Assembly: GCA_932521025.1 (NCBI GenBank)
Contig: OW051469.1
Span: 1,624,398-1,688,397, forward strand
DNA from: Oscheius onirici
Taxonomy: Eukaryota; Nematoda; Chromadorea; Rhabditida; Rhabditidae
Direction of reading: 5' to 3'
DNA length: 64,000 bases
Of this stretch, positions 1 to 8,889 are shown piece by piece. A model generated the notes under the pieces. The model made no database searches. It was not told the origin of the DNA and saw only the letters and a list, made by a program, of their open reading frames with translations. The position numbers were made by a program, and so were the translations under genes. Position 1 is the first letter of the stretch, and each line of letters starts with the position of its first letter.

Positions 1-90
1 ATCTTGTTGCTTCAGTAGTGGGCGGTGCAGCTCACCTTATTGATCTTCTCCTTCGGCATTCTTTGACGTCTGTATTACCAGTTCACTCAT
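1..90 (-). pseudogene. Truncated copy of the 4.0-4.6 kb minus-strand gene
   Basis: The first 90 bases match two separate pieces of the minus-strand gene near 4.1-4.36 kb: the stretch beginning cttgttgcttcagtagtgg and the stretch around cttcggcattctttgacg. In the 4-kb gene these pieces are about 170 bases apart; here they are fused, so the copy carries an internal deletion, and the joined minus-strand frame meets a TAA almost at once. A further short match (aagacaaaaaagtacaac, near 583 and 4020) shows that flanking DNA was duplicated as well. It is a non-functional fragment, or the edge of one continuing beyond the window. Confidence 0.55.
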
Positions 91-1014
91 GCTGATCGGT
101 GCTCGGGCGACATACTCTTTCTCCACTTTTATATCGTTTCTGGAACAGACGATAAAAGAGTATTCCTATGAGAAAAGACATGGATTTGAATTTTATAAGA
201 GCTATTGTTCACTTTTTGTCAGATTACGTAGTTCATACAACTTATTGTTCTCTTTTTGTTCGGTCAATGAAACGCAGAGCAAAGACAAATCCCTTCTTCT
301 TCAAAGAATCCACTTTTTCACAGATCCCGATTGTTCCTTTTTTGCCAAAATTCATCGAATTTATGAATAGTACAAACAAAAAGGAGAATACACAAACAAA
401 AAGTGGGGACGATCGGTCGCTGTCCGGTCGTTTTGGTACGTTCCAGCTCATTTTTGCACCTATAATAATGGTGGCCAGAAGGGATCAGAAGAGATCGGTT
501 GACTTGGAAAGTGATCAGAAGTAAAGAAGAAAACACGAGTAAAAAAAGCCGTCGACAGGCGGCGAAGCCGGCTGGTATAAACTAAAGACAAAAAAGTACA
601 ACAAATTGGGCTTTCGTAATTACTCGACTAGCGGAACGTCGCTCTGGACTCTGCTCTACCACAGAAGCAGATGGACTACCAAGACAAGAAGAAGTATTAA
701 CTGCAACATCAATCCTGTTGTCTGTCATTTCTGTGTCTACATACCACGCACGCCAAAAATAGTTTGCAGTATGTTTGCACAGCAGAGCTTATTAGTTTTT
801 TTCCTCGTTATAATCGTATCGTCAGTTCAGGTCGATCACTGTACAGTTTCCGTTTGGTCACTGAAATGAGTCAGTTGTTTTGCGGTTTGATACTTAACAC
901 TGTCACGAGCAATCACCCTCTATTGAACCAGCCACTGATTTCCGTCTGAACTCGATACTTTCCCAAACATGATAGGCTATATAACCAGAGAGAAACGAAC
1001 TGATTGTCAGCAAC
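91..1014. other. Noncoding stretch upstream of the peptide cluster
   Basis: Several short open frames occur here, but none carries a recognisable domain or splice structure. The last 50 bases hold a TATA-like proximal promoter for the first peptide gene (see the regulatory entry). I see nothing else that can be supported. Confidence 0.5.
971..1012 (+). promoter_or_regulatory. Shared TATA-like proximal promoter motif of the peptide genes
   Basis: About 30-45 bases upstream of the first ATG is tatataaccagagagaaac. The second gene has the closely related ttaaaactagagagaaaca at the same distance (near 1460), and the third a weaker aggaaatgg-type version near 2050. Conservation of an A/T box followed by AGAGAGAAAC just upstream of the start in tandem paralogues suggests a duplicated core promoter. 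The role is inferred; only the motif is seen. Confidence 0.45.
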
Positions 1015-1256
1015 ATGAACGCCAACTTTGTCTTCGTCCTCGCCTTCCTTCTTCTCGGAGCTTTTGATAGCCAGTCAGCCGGAGTAGAAGCTGTAAGTTA
1101 CAGGAAGAAAATGTCATAAATCGTATTTAGGCTAAAATTGATCCCTGGTGTACAATCAGCTGTGGAGCTTACTGGGTCTGTGTCGGAAAGACAAACGGCA
1201 GAACTTGCAAGATGCCCAGTGGATGTGTTTGTGAGAAGTTTGCTTGGATGGATTGA
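1015..1256 (+). CDS. Small secreted six-cysteine peptide, copy 1
   Basis: Two exons, 1015-1092 and 1131-1256, separated by a 38-base GT-AG intron, encode 67 residues. Exon 1 is a signal peptide of about 20 hydrophobic residues. Exon 2 encodes the mature cysteine-rich domain with spacing C-x3-C-x5-C-x8-C-x5-C-x-C, opening with DPWCTISCGAYW. An AATAAA lies just after the stop. Two paralogues follow in tandem with the same gene structure and near-identical cysteine framework. The CxxxC and CxC pairs recall defensin-like folds, but the cysteine order is not that of a canonical CSalpha-beta peptide, and I do not recognise the family. A secreted antimicrobial or venom-like effector is a guess; extracellular export is the only firm inference. 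Confidence 0.75.
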
Positions 1257-1493
1257 GATAATAAAACATCTAATTTCAACTGGACAAGGAACCAAAGAGA
1301 GACATAGAGATTCGACAAAACATACGGTTTTTGACCTACAACGTGACCACTGCAGTTGCAAACGACACACAACTGCCATAATTCTCTTAATCCATAGTAA
1401 AATAATGCGTCAACAGGAACCGGCATAATCGTTTTTACGAACATGATCTGCAGAAAGCTTTAAAACTAGAGAGAAACAGAGCAGAGGTTAACA

Positions 1494-1769
1494 ATGAATG
1501 CTCTACTCGTCTTCTTTTTCGCCTTTCTTCTTCTCGGAGTTATTGGTCGCCCAGAAGGTTTTGAAGCTTCAGGTGATGGGGGAGAGTCCATCGAAGAGAT
1601 CAACGTAAGCGAAAAATAAGACAAAAGGTACAGATAAGTTTAGCGAAAGATAAATTTCTGGTGTACCATCAGCTGCGGAGCCTACTGGGCCTGCATCATC
1701 AAGACGAACGGAAACACCTGCCGTTATCCAAGGGGATGTGTTTGTGAGAAGTTTGCCTGGCAGAAATGA
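1494..1769 (+). CDS. Small secreted six-cysteine peptide, copy 2
   Basis: Two exons, 1494-1604 and 1644-1769, with a 39-base intron, encode 78 residues. This is the most diverged copy. The signal peptide is followed by an extra acidic pro-segment rich in Gly, Glu and Ser, absent from copies 1 and 3, so the precursor may be cleaved once more before maturation. The cysteine core keeps the C-x3-C-x5-C-x8-C-x5-C-x-C spacing with the WCTISCGAYW block intact, while the central loop is changed. A polyadenylation signal AATAAA starts four bases after the stop codon. Spacing to the neighbouring copies is only a few hundred bases, so the three form a compact tandem array. The function is unknown. Confidence 0.75.
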
Positions 1770-2085
1770 CCCAATAAAAGTTTTTGTATTGTAAAAGTTG
1801 AATTCTATTCCGGAGGTGCACTAAATAGATAGAGGTACAAATAGGAAGAGAACATGTATAGAGATGAAGAGTAAGAGAGGTAGAGAGACGATGATGGATC
1901 TTTTGGAAAAAAAACAACATTAAGGATAGTGTGCTAGCCATGAAAGTGTATAGGCTCCGTTAAAATCCCCACTTTTCTAAATAGAAGTCGTAACATCAAC
2001 CGTTTTATGGATAATATCCATAAAAATAATACTTTTGGAGGGACTTAAAGCAGAAGGAAATGGAAAAAAAAATCAGAAGTCAACA

Positions 2086-2327
2086 ATGAACGGTGCCTTC
2101 GTCTTCTGCCTCGCCTTCCTTCTTCTCGGAGCTTTGGATAGCCAGCCGGCTGGAGTTCAAGCTGTAAGTTCAAAGAACAAAAAAATGTAAATCAAATTTA
2201 GGCAAAGGTCGATCCCTGGTGTACCATCAGTTGTGGGGCCTATTGGGTCTGTGTAGGAAAGACGAACGGCAGGACTTGCAAGATGCCTGGTGGATGTGTT
2301 TGTGAGCAGTTTGCCTGGTCGAGTTGA
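2086..2327 (+). CDS. Small secreted six-cysteine peptide, copy 3
   Basis: Two exons, 2086-2163 and 2202-2327, with a 38-base intron, encode 67 residues. It is closest to copy 1 in length, signal peptide and mature domain, with a few substitutions at the C-terminus. All six cysteines are kept. The second exon is 126 bases long in all three genes, and the intron lies at the same position, directly after the signal peptide region in copies 1 and 3. This makes recent tandem duplication the simplest explanation. No polyadenylation signal is obvious right after the stop, unlike copies 1 and 2. It is presumably secreted; the target is unknown. Confidence 0.75.
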
Positions 2328-2621
2328 GTCTCCTGGATGGACTCAGAAAAGTATCTAAAGTCTCCTGGACGGACTGACAAGGGAAGTGTTTGAACATAAG
2401 TCGGCCAATCAAAAATCGGCTTTCGCCACGGGAATCAGAATTTTTTCCTGATTCCGGTGATGCATTCCGAATTTCCTGCGCGGTCTGTTTACGACCGCTC
2501 CCAAACTGCCCAGTGTTCTTCATTGTTCTCTGAACTTTAAAGAAACAAGAAGCAGATGGCCGCAGGCTTGTTGATTCTGGGTTGTTGAGCTGGGTTGTTG
2601 AGCTACGCTGCGGCGTGAGGC

Positions 2622-2920
2622 GGCCAGGTTGGACCTTGCGGCGGGCTAAAAAAATTCATTTCGCATTTTTTTCTGATTTTTTTTGTTTCGTCCCCCGATT
2701 AGATTTAGTTTTGCCATCAGAAAAATTAGAAGAAAATCGAAAACTGACGACAAAAATGGAAGAAAATGCGTTTTTTACCGAATTTCGGTAAAAATAGCAG
2801 TTTTCTTCTATTTTCATTGTCAGTTTTCGATTTTCTTCCAATTTTTCTGATGACAAACCTAAATCTAATCGGGAGACGTATTTGGAAACAAAACAAAATC
2901 AGAAAAAAATGCGAAATGAG
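2622..2920. repeat. Palindromic hAT-like MITE, internal part (copy 1)
   Basis: A long imperfect inverted repeat: the left arm (ggccaggttgga, then ctaaaaaaattcatttcgc, then gccatcagaaaaatt) is mirrored by a right arm ending gcgaaatgag. The same element occurs complete at 58012-58407. This copy lacks the outer termini. It has no coding capacity. Confidence 0.75.
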
Positions 2921-3122
2921 CTCACCGATGGACCAATGAAATCTCCCTCCATCCCACCTTTCGATACCAATTTGATCAGAAACAGATTGTGGTTGTACCT
3001 AGAACTTTGCAAACCTAGTGCACTGGTGTCGCAAACCCGATGTAAGGACACTAGAGGCAATCTACAGGACCAGAGTGTAAGAAGATAAACAACTTCAATG
3101 ATCTGACAAAGCAGAAAACTTC

Positions 3123-3560
3123 AATTTCTCCCACCTAGAAGTATCGGGCTTTGCCCTATCCACAAGGTGACATAATTTTTCGCCGAATTGCGGGGAAAAG
3201 TCTAATACGATCAGAAAAGTCGCCAGAGACTCAGTTTCTACTCAAAACAATTTTGGAAAAAGGTTTGCGGCAGAGGTTCCCACCTGAGCCATTTTGCAGG
3301 ACCAGGGAGAAGCAGAAAACTACCATGCTCCCTCGTTTCTAAAAGCATTGGGCTTTGTCCTATGAACACGAGTAAACTCAGAATAACTACCTTGCGCCTT
3401 TACCTAATGGCGGGAAACGGTTGCATGCGATCACAAAAACTTGCCAGAGCGTGGCTAAAGTCAATTCCTGCTCCAAACAATTTAGCAAAAAGGTTTGCAG
3501 AAGGGCGGAATTGAACCCGGGTCGTGTGGGTGGAGTGGCGACCCTTAGCAATACACTAAC
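3123..3560. repeat. Diverged tandem duplication, about 210 bp unit
   Basis: Two successive segments share ordered blocks: gggctttgccctat / gggctttgtcctat, gcgatcac / acgatcag, cgccagag / tgccagag, ctcaaaacaattt / tccaaacaattta and aaaaggtttgcggcag / aaaaggtttgcagaag. The second unit runs into a tRNA-like B box read on the minus strand (cgggttcaattccgc). There is no coding evidence. The rest of 2921-4050 shows nothing I can name. Confidence 0.5.
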
Positions 3561-4054
3561 TTTTTCGTCGAAATTTTTCCAAGTCCAAAAATGCAGGGCG
3601 TAGAGGTGTGATCCGGGCCTCAAATCGAAAAACGAAAAGACCCTTCCTGTAGGGTCGGAAAAGTTACTCGACAACCAAATTTTCAGACCGATTGGGTGAA
3701 AAATGAGAGCGCAAATCGCGTACACAGGACGCCGGACGTTTTAGGAACAGAACATTTCGGATAACTTTTTTTGTTCTTCCACCAAAATTCTTGAAAATAT
3801 GTTTCTAGGGGTAACTTTTAACCCTGAATCCGATAAACTTAGTTCCGAAACCTGAAAATGCTGTTGACGCGCGCTACGCGCGATTTTATGCTAAACGCGT
3901 TTCGCACTAATGGAAGGCAAAGCCAAATCCACCTCAGATACTGGTACTGTTACTGATACCCTTGTGGCTTGTCTAGAAGAATTTTTGGAAGAAGTCAGAA
4001 TATTCATATAAATTTAAGACAAAAAAGTACAACAAACTGAGGAGGAAATACTTT

Positions 4055-4589
4055 TATGGCACAAGAAAGGATATCCAGAGTAATTCTGTGTAGAGATCTT
4101 GTTGCTTCAGTAGTGGGCGGTGAAGCCCAACCTTATTGATCCTATCCTCCCAACGTTTCGATGTCCAGTTGGCGTCGCTGAGGTCGAGCATGGCGATGAG
4201 CGAGTTCTTCTTGACGTGGCTCAGCCTCACGATGGTCTCAGGCCCTCTGCTTCTCGTGGTTTTTGCGATGACCTGTAATCGTGCATGATGTGGAAAAAGA
4301 AAATAGGTCTTACTTCTCTGCTCTTCGGCATCCTTTGACGTCTGTATTGCCAGGTCCTGAAGTTTGGGAAAGAAGCGTCGCGGCGTGAAGTTGATGACTC
4401 TCCTTGCGAACGGATCGAAGTTCTGTTATTGGGTATATTTTAGGTGTAAAAAAAGCTCACCTTTGCAGGAGGAGACGACGGACGGCTAGAAGAAGTAGAC
4501 GAGGGGTAGTTGCTATCCACCGAAGGAGACAACTGCCATTCGCGAACGAGTTTCGTGGACAATTGATTGCTTTTTCTTGCCAAAAGCAT
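4055..4589 (-). CDS. Unrecognised minus-strand gene, possibly decaying
   Basis: Exon 1 (4589-4461) starts at an ATG and encodes 43 residues ending in a Ser/Pro-rich segment, followed by gtgagc. Exon 2 starts at 4422 after an aacag acceptor and encodes a basic segment beginning NFDPFARRVINFTPRRFF. After that the frame stays open through a candidate intron (gtaagacc...gattacag, 4313-4273) into a segment containing NSLIAMLDLSDANW, and stops near 4055. Splicing the candidate intron would instead shift the frame and stop quickly. I do not recognise a family. The truncated duplicate at 1-90 shows that this locus has been copied. It could be a lineage-specific gene or one losing its frame. Confidence 0.4.
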
Positions 4590-5139
4590 TGACAATTAGA
4601 GTTTTTTTTTAGAAAAGCTAAAAGTTATGCTTCAAATTTGTTCAATTGTGTGCAAATGTCGAAAGTTTCTGCATTAAGTTCGCTTCTTCGATGACAGAGA
4701 GACAGAGACTGACAGTAAGTATTGTACGAGTGTGAGCATATTGAAGCAGCAGTATAGTCTGTTCAAAACGTAGAGAGAGGGGGCAAGAACAGTACTGTCT
4801 ACAGCTATGGTGAAAGCAAAACGTTTACCATGCATGGAGAGTCCATAAGTCCGTATGGACGTGGTAAACTTTTCTGAGACTATGAGTTCATTCGACAGAA
4901 GATTTGCCGCTTCGAAGGGTCTTCGTCCATATTCTGGAAAAAATTTCCAGATTCGTGGAAGCAGAAGGAGAGCAGTGGCCTCCAGCCACACCATTCACTC
5001 TGCCATGGGTCCATTCCATGGGGCCGTGGGTCCACGGCAATTTCAGTTTTTACGTTTTTTTTCGTTTAACAAAAAGCAAAAACAGATGCTTATCTGGCTG
5101 TTTTGGTCACTCTCGTCGCGTTCCCTTATCTCCTAATAG

Positions 5140-8100
5140 ATGTTTCGCCTTGTCCACCTGCTCGTTCCCATATTTGTTGTTCGAGGATCAGTTATCGATT
5201 TCGGTGGAGAGTGGAATGTTTGTTCTTCCAATGGAACTTGTCTTAAAGGTACTCTTCATCCAAAATCAGAGAGAAAAATTTCAGGCGTTGTTCCCGGCGA
5301 CATTTTTACAGATCTGTACAGAGCGGGTCTGATTCCTCATCCCCTAAAGGACGACAATTCTCTGGCTTTGAACTGGGTCAGTCGCGAAAACTGGACTTAC
5401 AGTAGGAATTTTTCACTGACCAAAGAACAGCTGAGTAATGTAATATTCCCCGAAATTTTTAAGTCTCACAAAAAATTCTTCAGACCCTGAAAATCATCTA
5501 TTTTGAAGGAATAGATACTGTGGCGAGACTTTATCTGAATGGAAAATATCTTACAAAGGGAGAAAATCAGTTCCGATCACTTCCTGTGGATGTAACAAAA
5601 TTTCTGAAAGAGGAGAATTTTGTGGAGGTGCGCTTCGAATCACCAGTCATCTACAGTCAGCGCAAGAGTGAAAAGTATAAGGTTTGATTTTTTTTAAGAA
5701 CTCAGTCTTTTCTGCATGGCGCAGTCGGTTCGACTGCAAAACTTTACCTTTAGATTTTAAATATTTTTTTTGCTTTTTTTGTAAGCTTCTCTAGTATACT
5801 TTTCGAGATCTTTTAGCCAAAGGAATTGGTGAAAATAATTGTTTTTCACTAAATTTGAACCTTTCATTTTGTGCGCCGAATTCAAAATGGGTGCCGGCTG
5901 GTTATTAACGAAACGTTCCACGAAAATTTCCAGTTTTCAAACCTAAATTCAAAAAATATAGTATTTTGCGAGCTGAATTGGTCCCGCCACGAAAGAACAT
6001 TTCAACTGCTCGGCGACTTACATTGAATTAATTTATGTTCAGAACACTGCCGGATACGAACTGCCTCCCGTATGTCCACCCGATATTTATCACGGAGAAT
6101 GTCATCCAAATTTCATACGGTTTGATCTAAAACCTTTTTAAACTTTCCACAATTTTAGTAAAGCCCAGTACAGCTTCAGCTGGGACTGGGGACCTTCGAT
6201 TCCGACTGTTGGTATCTGGCGTCCAGTCAGTCTCTTTCTTCTCTCCCAGCCTGCTCCTCTGAGAGTCTCATGGATTACGGAGAGGCAGGAGAAAAAGTGG
6301 CGAATTTTGGGCTCGATGGAATATTGGAATGTTCCGGGAAAAGTCAAGTGTGCCGTCAGAGTGGGAGACATCGGAAATGGCACTTTTGTTCTCTCTGGAA
6401 AAGGGAAAGAACGTCTTCTGAGAAAAGATTTCCTGGTGGAAATTCCTCTGGACCAGGTATCCTTTCTAACAGACCATTATTTGTCTAGGTCGAAATCTGG
6501 TGGCCTGCTACGGAAGGAAATCCAAAGCTCTATGATCTTACTGTATCTTGTGATCAAGCCGGCAATGAATCAGTTGTTTTGAAAGAGGAAATCGGGTTCC
6601 GAACAGTTGAACTCATCCAAGATTTGGTCGACCCGAAACATCCAGAAAAGGGGCGGAATTTCTACTTCAAGATAAACAGAAAGCCAATTTTTCTGAAGGG
6701 ATCCAACTGGATTCCGGCGTCAATGTTCCCAGGAGAAAATACGGACAAACGAGTTGACTTTCTGCTAGATTCAGCTGTCGAAGCTAGTGCGTTTTCTTAT
6801 ATTTTTTTCATTTAAAAGACGCTAGACATGAACGTGCTTCGAGTCTGGGGAGGAGGAGTCTACGAATCTGAATACTTCTACCGATTGGCCAACAGGAAAG
6901 GTCTTCTTCTTTGGCAGGTAAGAGTGACAGAGAGTCTGAGAGTAAACGGTTCGGAACACGTCTGAGCGACTGAGAGAGTCAATGACAGAGAATCAGAGGA
7001 ACTGAGAGGTATAAAGACAGAGAGACTCGGAGAATCAGACACAGAAAGACAGAGAAACAGAGAGCCTTCAGGACATGATGTTTGCCTGTGCCCTGTACCC
7101 GACAGACAGCAGATTCTTGGATGTGGTAAAGACCGAAATAGACGAACAAATCTATAGGCTTCGAAAACACCCCTCAGTACTGGTCTTTGCCGGTAACAAT
7201 GAGAACGAAGTTGCGATTAGGACTCATTGGTGGAATGTCCCAAACTATTCCGGTAGATATTGCCCTTCAAAAACTTTCAGATTCTTCTTTAGAGCAGCAA
7301 GAAGTAGATGATTATGTGATTCTTTACGCCAATACCATCGTTCCCATTGTCAAGGAACTCGACCCTTCTCGGCCTTTTCTTCTCTCCAGTCCCAGTAACG
7401 GACTAGAAACTGAAGAGTACGTGACTGTTTCTGAGATTCATCCAAAGAATTTAGAGAAGGAGGTGTGGCCAAGAATCCCGGAGATGTTCGTTATGGAGAC
7501 GTTCACTTCTACAACGAGTTTGTTAACCTCTGGCAAGATTACAACTATCTGACTCCGAGATGTGCCAGCGAGTATGGAATACAGTCTTTTCCCGTCAGGT
7601 AAAATTTCTTGTCTCTGTCTCTCTGTCCCTCTGTCCCTCTTTCAGTTTCAGGATTTCAGGGAAACCATGCTCAATTGGATCAACGAGAGTGACTGGTCCT
7701 ATTTCAATGAACGTCTTGTTCACAGACAGCATCATCCCGGAGGTCTGGCTACAAATCTTCTCGTCGTCTATGAGCACTTCCCGGTAAATTTAACCTTTTC
7801 CAAAAAATAGTCTATAGATCTCTCTCGGCTGCACCCTCAACCAAATTCACCAATGCGAAGATTTGAAGCACCCGCGCTTTATAGACCGATTTGCTTACTA
7901 CTCTCAGGCGCACCAAGCTATCATGTACAAGACCCAGACGGAGCATTATCGAAGATTTCGCGGAAAGCTGACCGAAGACGGTCAGGGCAACACAATGTGT
8001 GCCCTGTACTGGCAACTAAACGACGTCTGGGCTGCCCCGACATGGTCTTCAGTTGATTTTGATCTCAACTGGAAAATGGTTCAGTACGAGGCAAAAAGAT

Positions 8101-8874
8101 TCTTCGCTCCAGTAATTGTGGTCCTGGTGAGTTTTTTTTTCTTTTTATCTTCCAGCTTGAATATTAAACTATGAGTCAGTTACAGTACTCCACAGAGAAA
8201 GACGACCTAGGAGTGACTGTCGTAAACGACGGGGTGAAGATGGAAGGAGAGACTACAGTCAGAATCCTTCAGTTCGGATGGGGTAGTGGATTTGATCCGG
8301 TCTATAAGAGAGAGAAAACTGTTTCTGTTCCTGAGGGAGGGGTCCTGGATGTCGTCTTTGAGAAACGGTAGGTCTGTCTCTCAGTCTCTCTCTCTGTCCT
8401 TCTGTTTCACTGTCTCTCAGACTCTCTGTCTCTCTATCTATACAGTTCTGAGTCTAGAAACCTACTGGACTACGACAGTGAGTACGTCTTCGCCGCTGAG
8501 CTTCTCGACCAACAGGGTTCTCTCCTCTCCCCGACTACGGTACTTCTACCAGATAAACTCTACCAGTCCCAACTTTATCTTTCTGGAAACGTCACCATCG
8601 AAGAGTTCAAGGCATCCCCTTCAAAGATTACTGTAACTCCCCTTTTCAGCGGATAGACGATTCTACCTATAGTCTGACCGTCGTGGCGACGGATCTCTCC
8701 CCTCTCACGTGGCTTTCCCTCCAAGCTGACAACCACCCGCCTTTCTGGTTTTCTGACAACGGTTTCACTCTGATCAGACCAAGAAAAAGTGTCTTCTTGA
8801 AGTTGCGGGAACCTTTTGCCGTGACACAACAACAAATCTTCGTTTGTAACATTAAAACATGTGGTCTCAAGTAA
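5140..8874 (+). CDS. Beta-mannosidase (glycoside hydrolase family 2)
   Basis: Fifteen frame-consistent exons encode about 904 residues, matching animal lysosomal beta-mannosidase (about 880-900): 5140-5248, 5285-5439, 5484-5681, 6043-6119, 6159-6456, 6489-6786, 6826-6917, 7072-7252, 7281-7416, 7455-7598, 7660-7783, 7818-8126, 8186-8367, 8446-8632, 8650-8874. It would remove terminal beta-linked mannose from N-glycan fragments in the lysosome. An N-terminal signal peptide is followed by the sugar-binding domain (VPGDIFTDLYRAG, FSWDWGPSIPT), the GH2 barrel with acid/base Glu in GNNENE and nucleophile Glu in SEYGIQSFP, and a C-terminal beta domain with FSDNGF. Introns are mostly 28-60 nt; the last is apparently only 17 nt, and without its removal the frame ends at a TAG (8654). 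The 3' end converges on the nitrobindin gene with 15 bases between stops. Confidence 0.92.
5713..5742 (+). repeat. tRNA-like head in beta-mannosidase intron 3
   Basis: gcatggcgcagtcggttcga resembles the 5' half (A box) of a tRNA and shares atggcgcagtcgg with 10254. No matching 3' half follows, so this is at most a tRNA-derived fragment. Confidence 0.35.
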
Positions 8875-8889
8875 ATATTTCCGCTTTTA

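Noticed and set aside
168-524. 118-codon plus-strand frame near the left edge
   Set aside because: Low complexity, overlapping open frames on both strands, no start context or homology.
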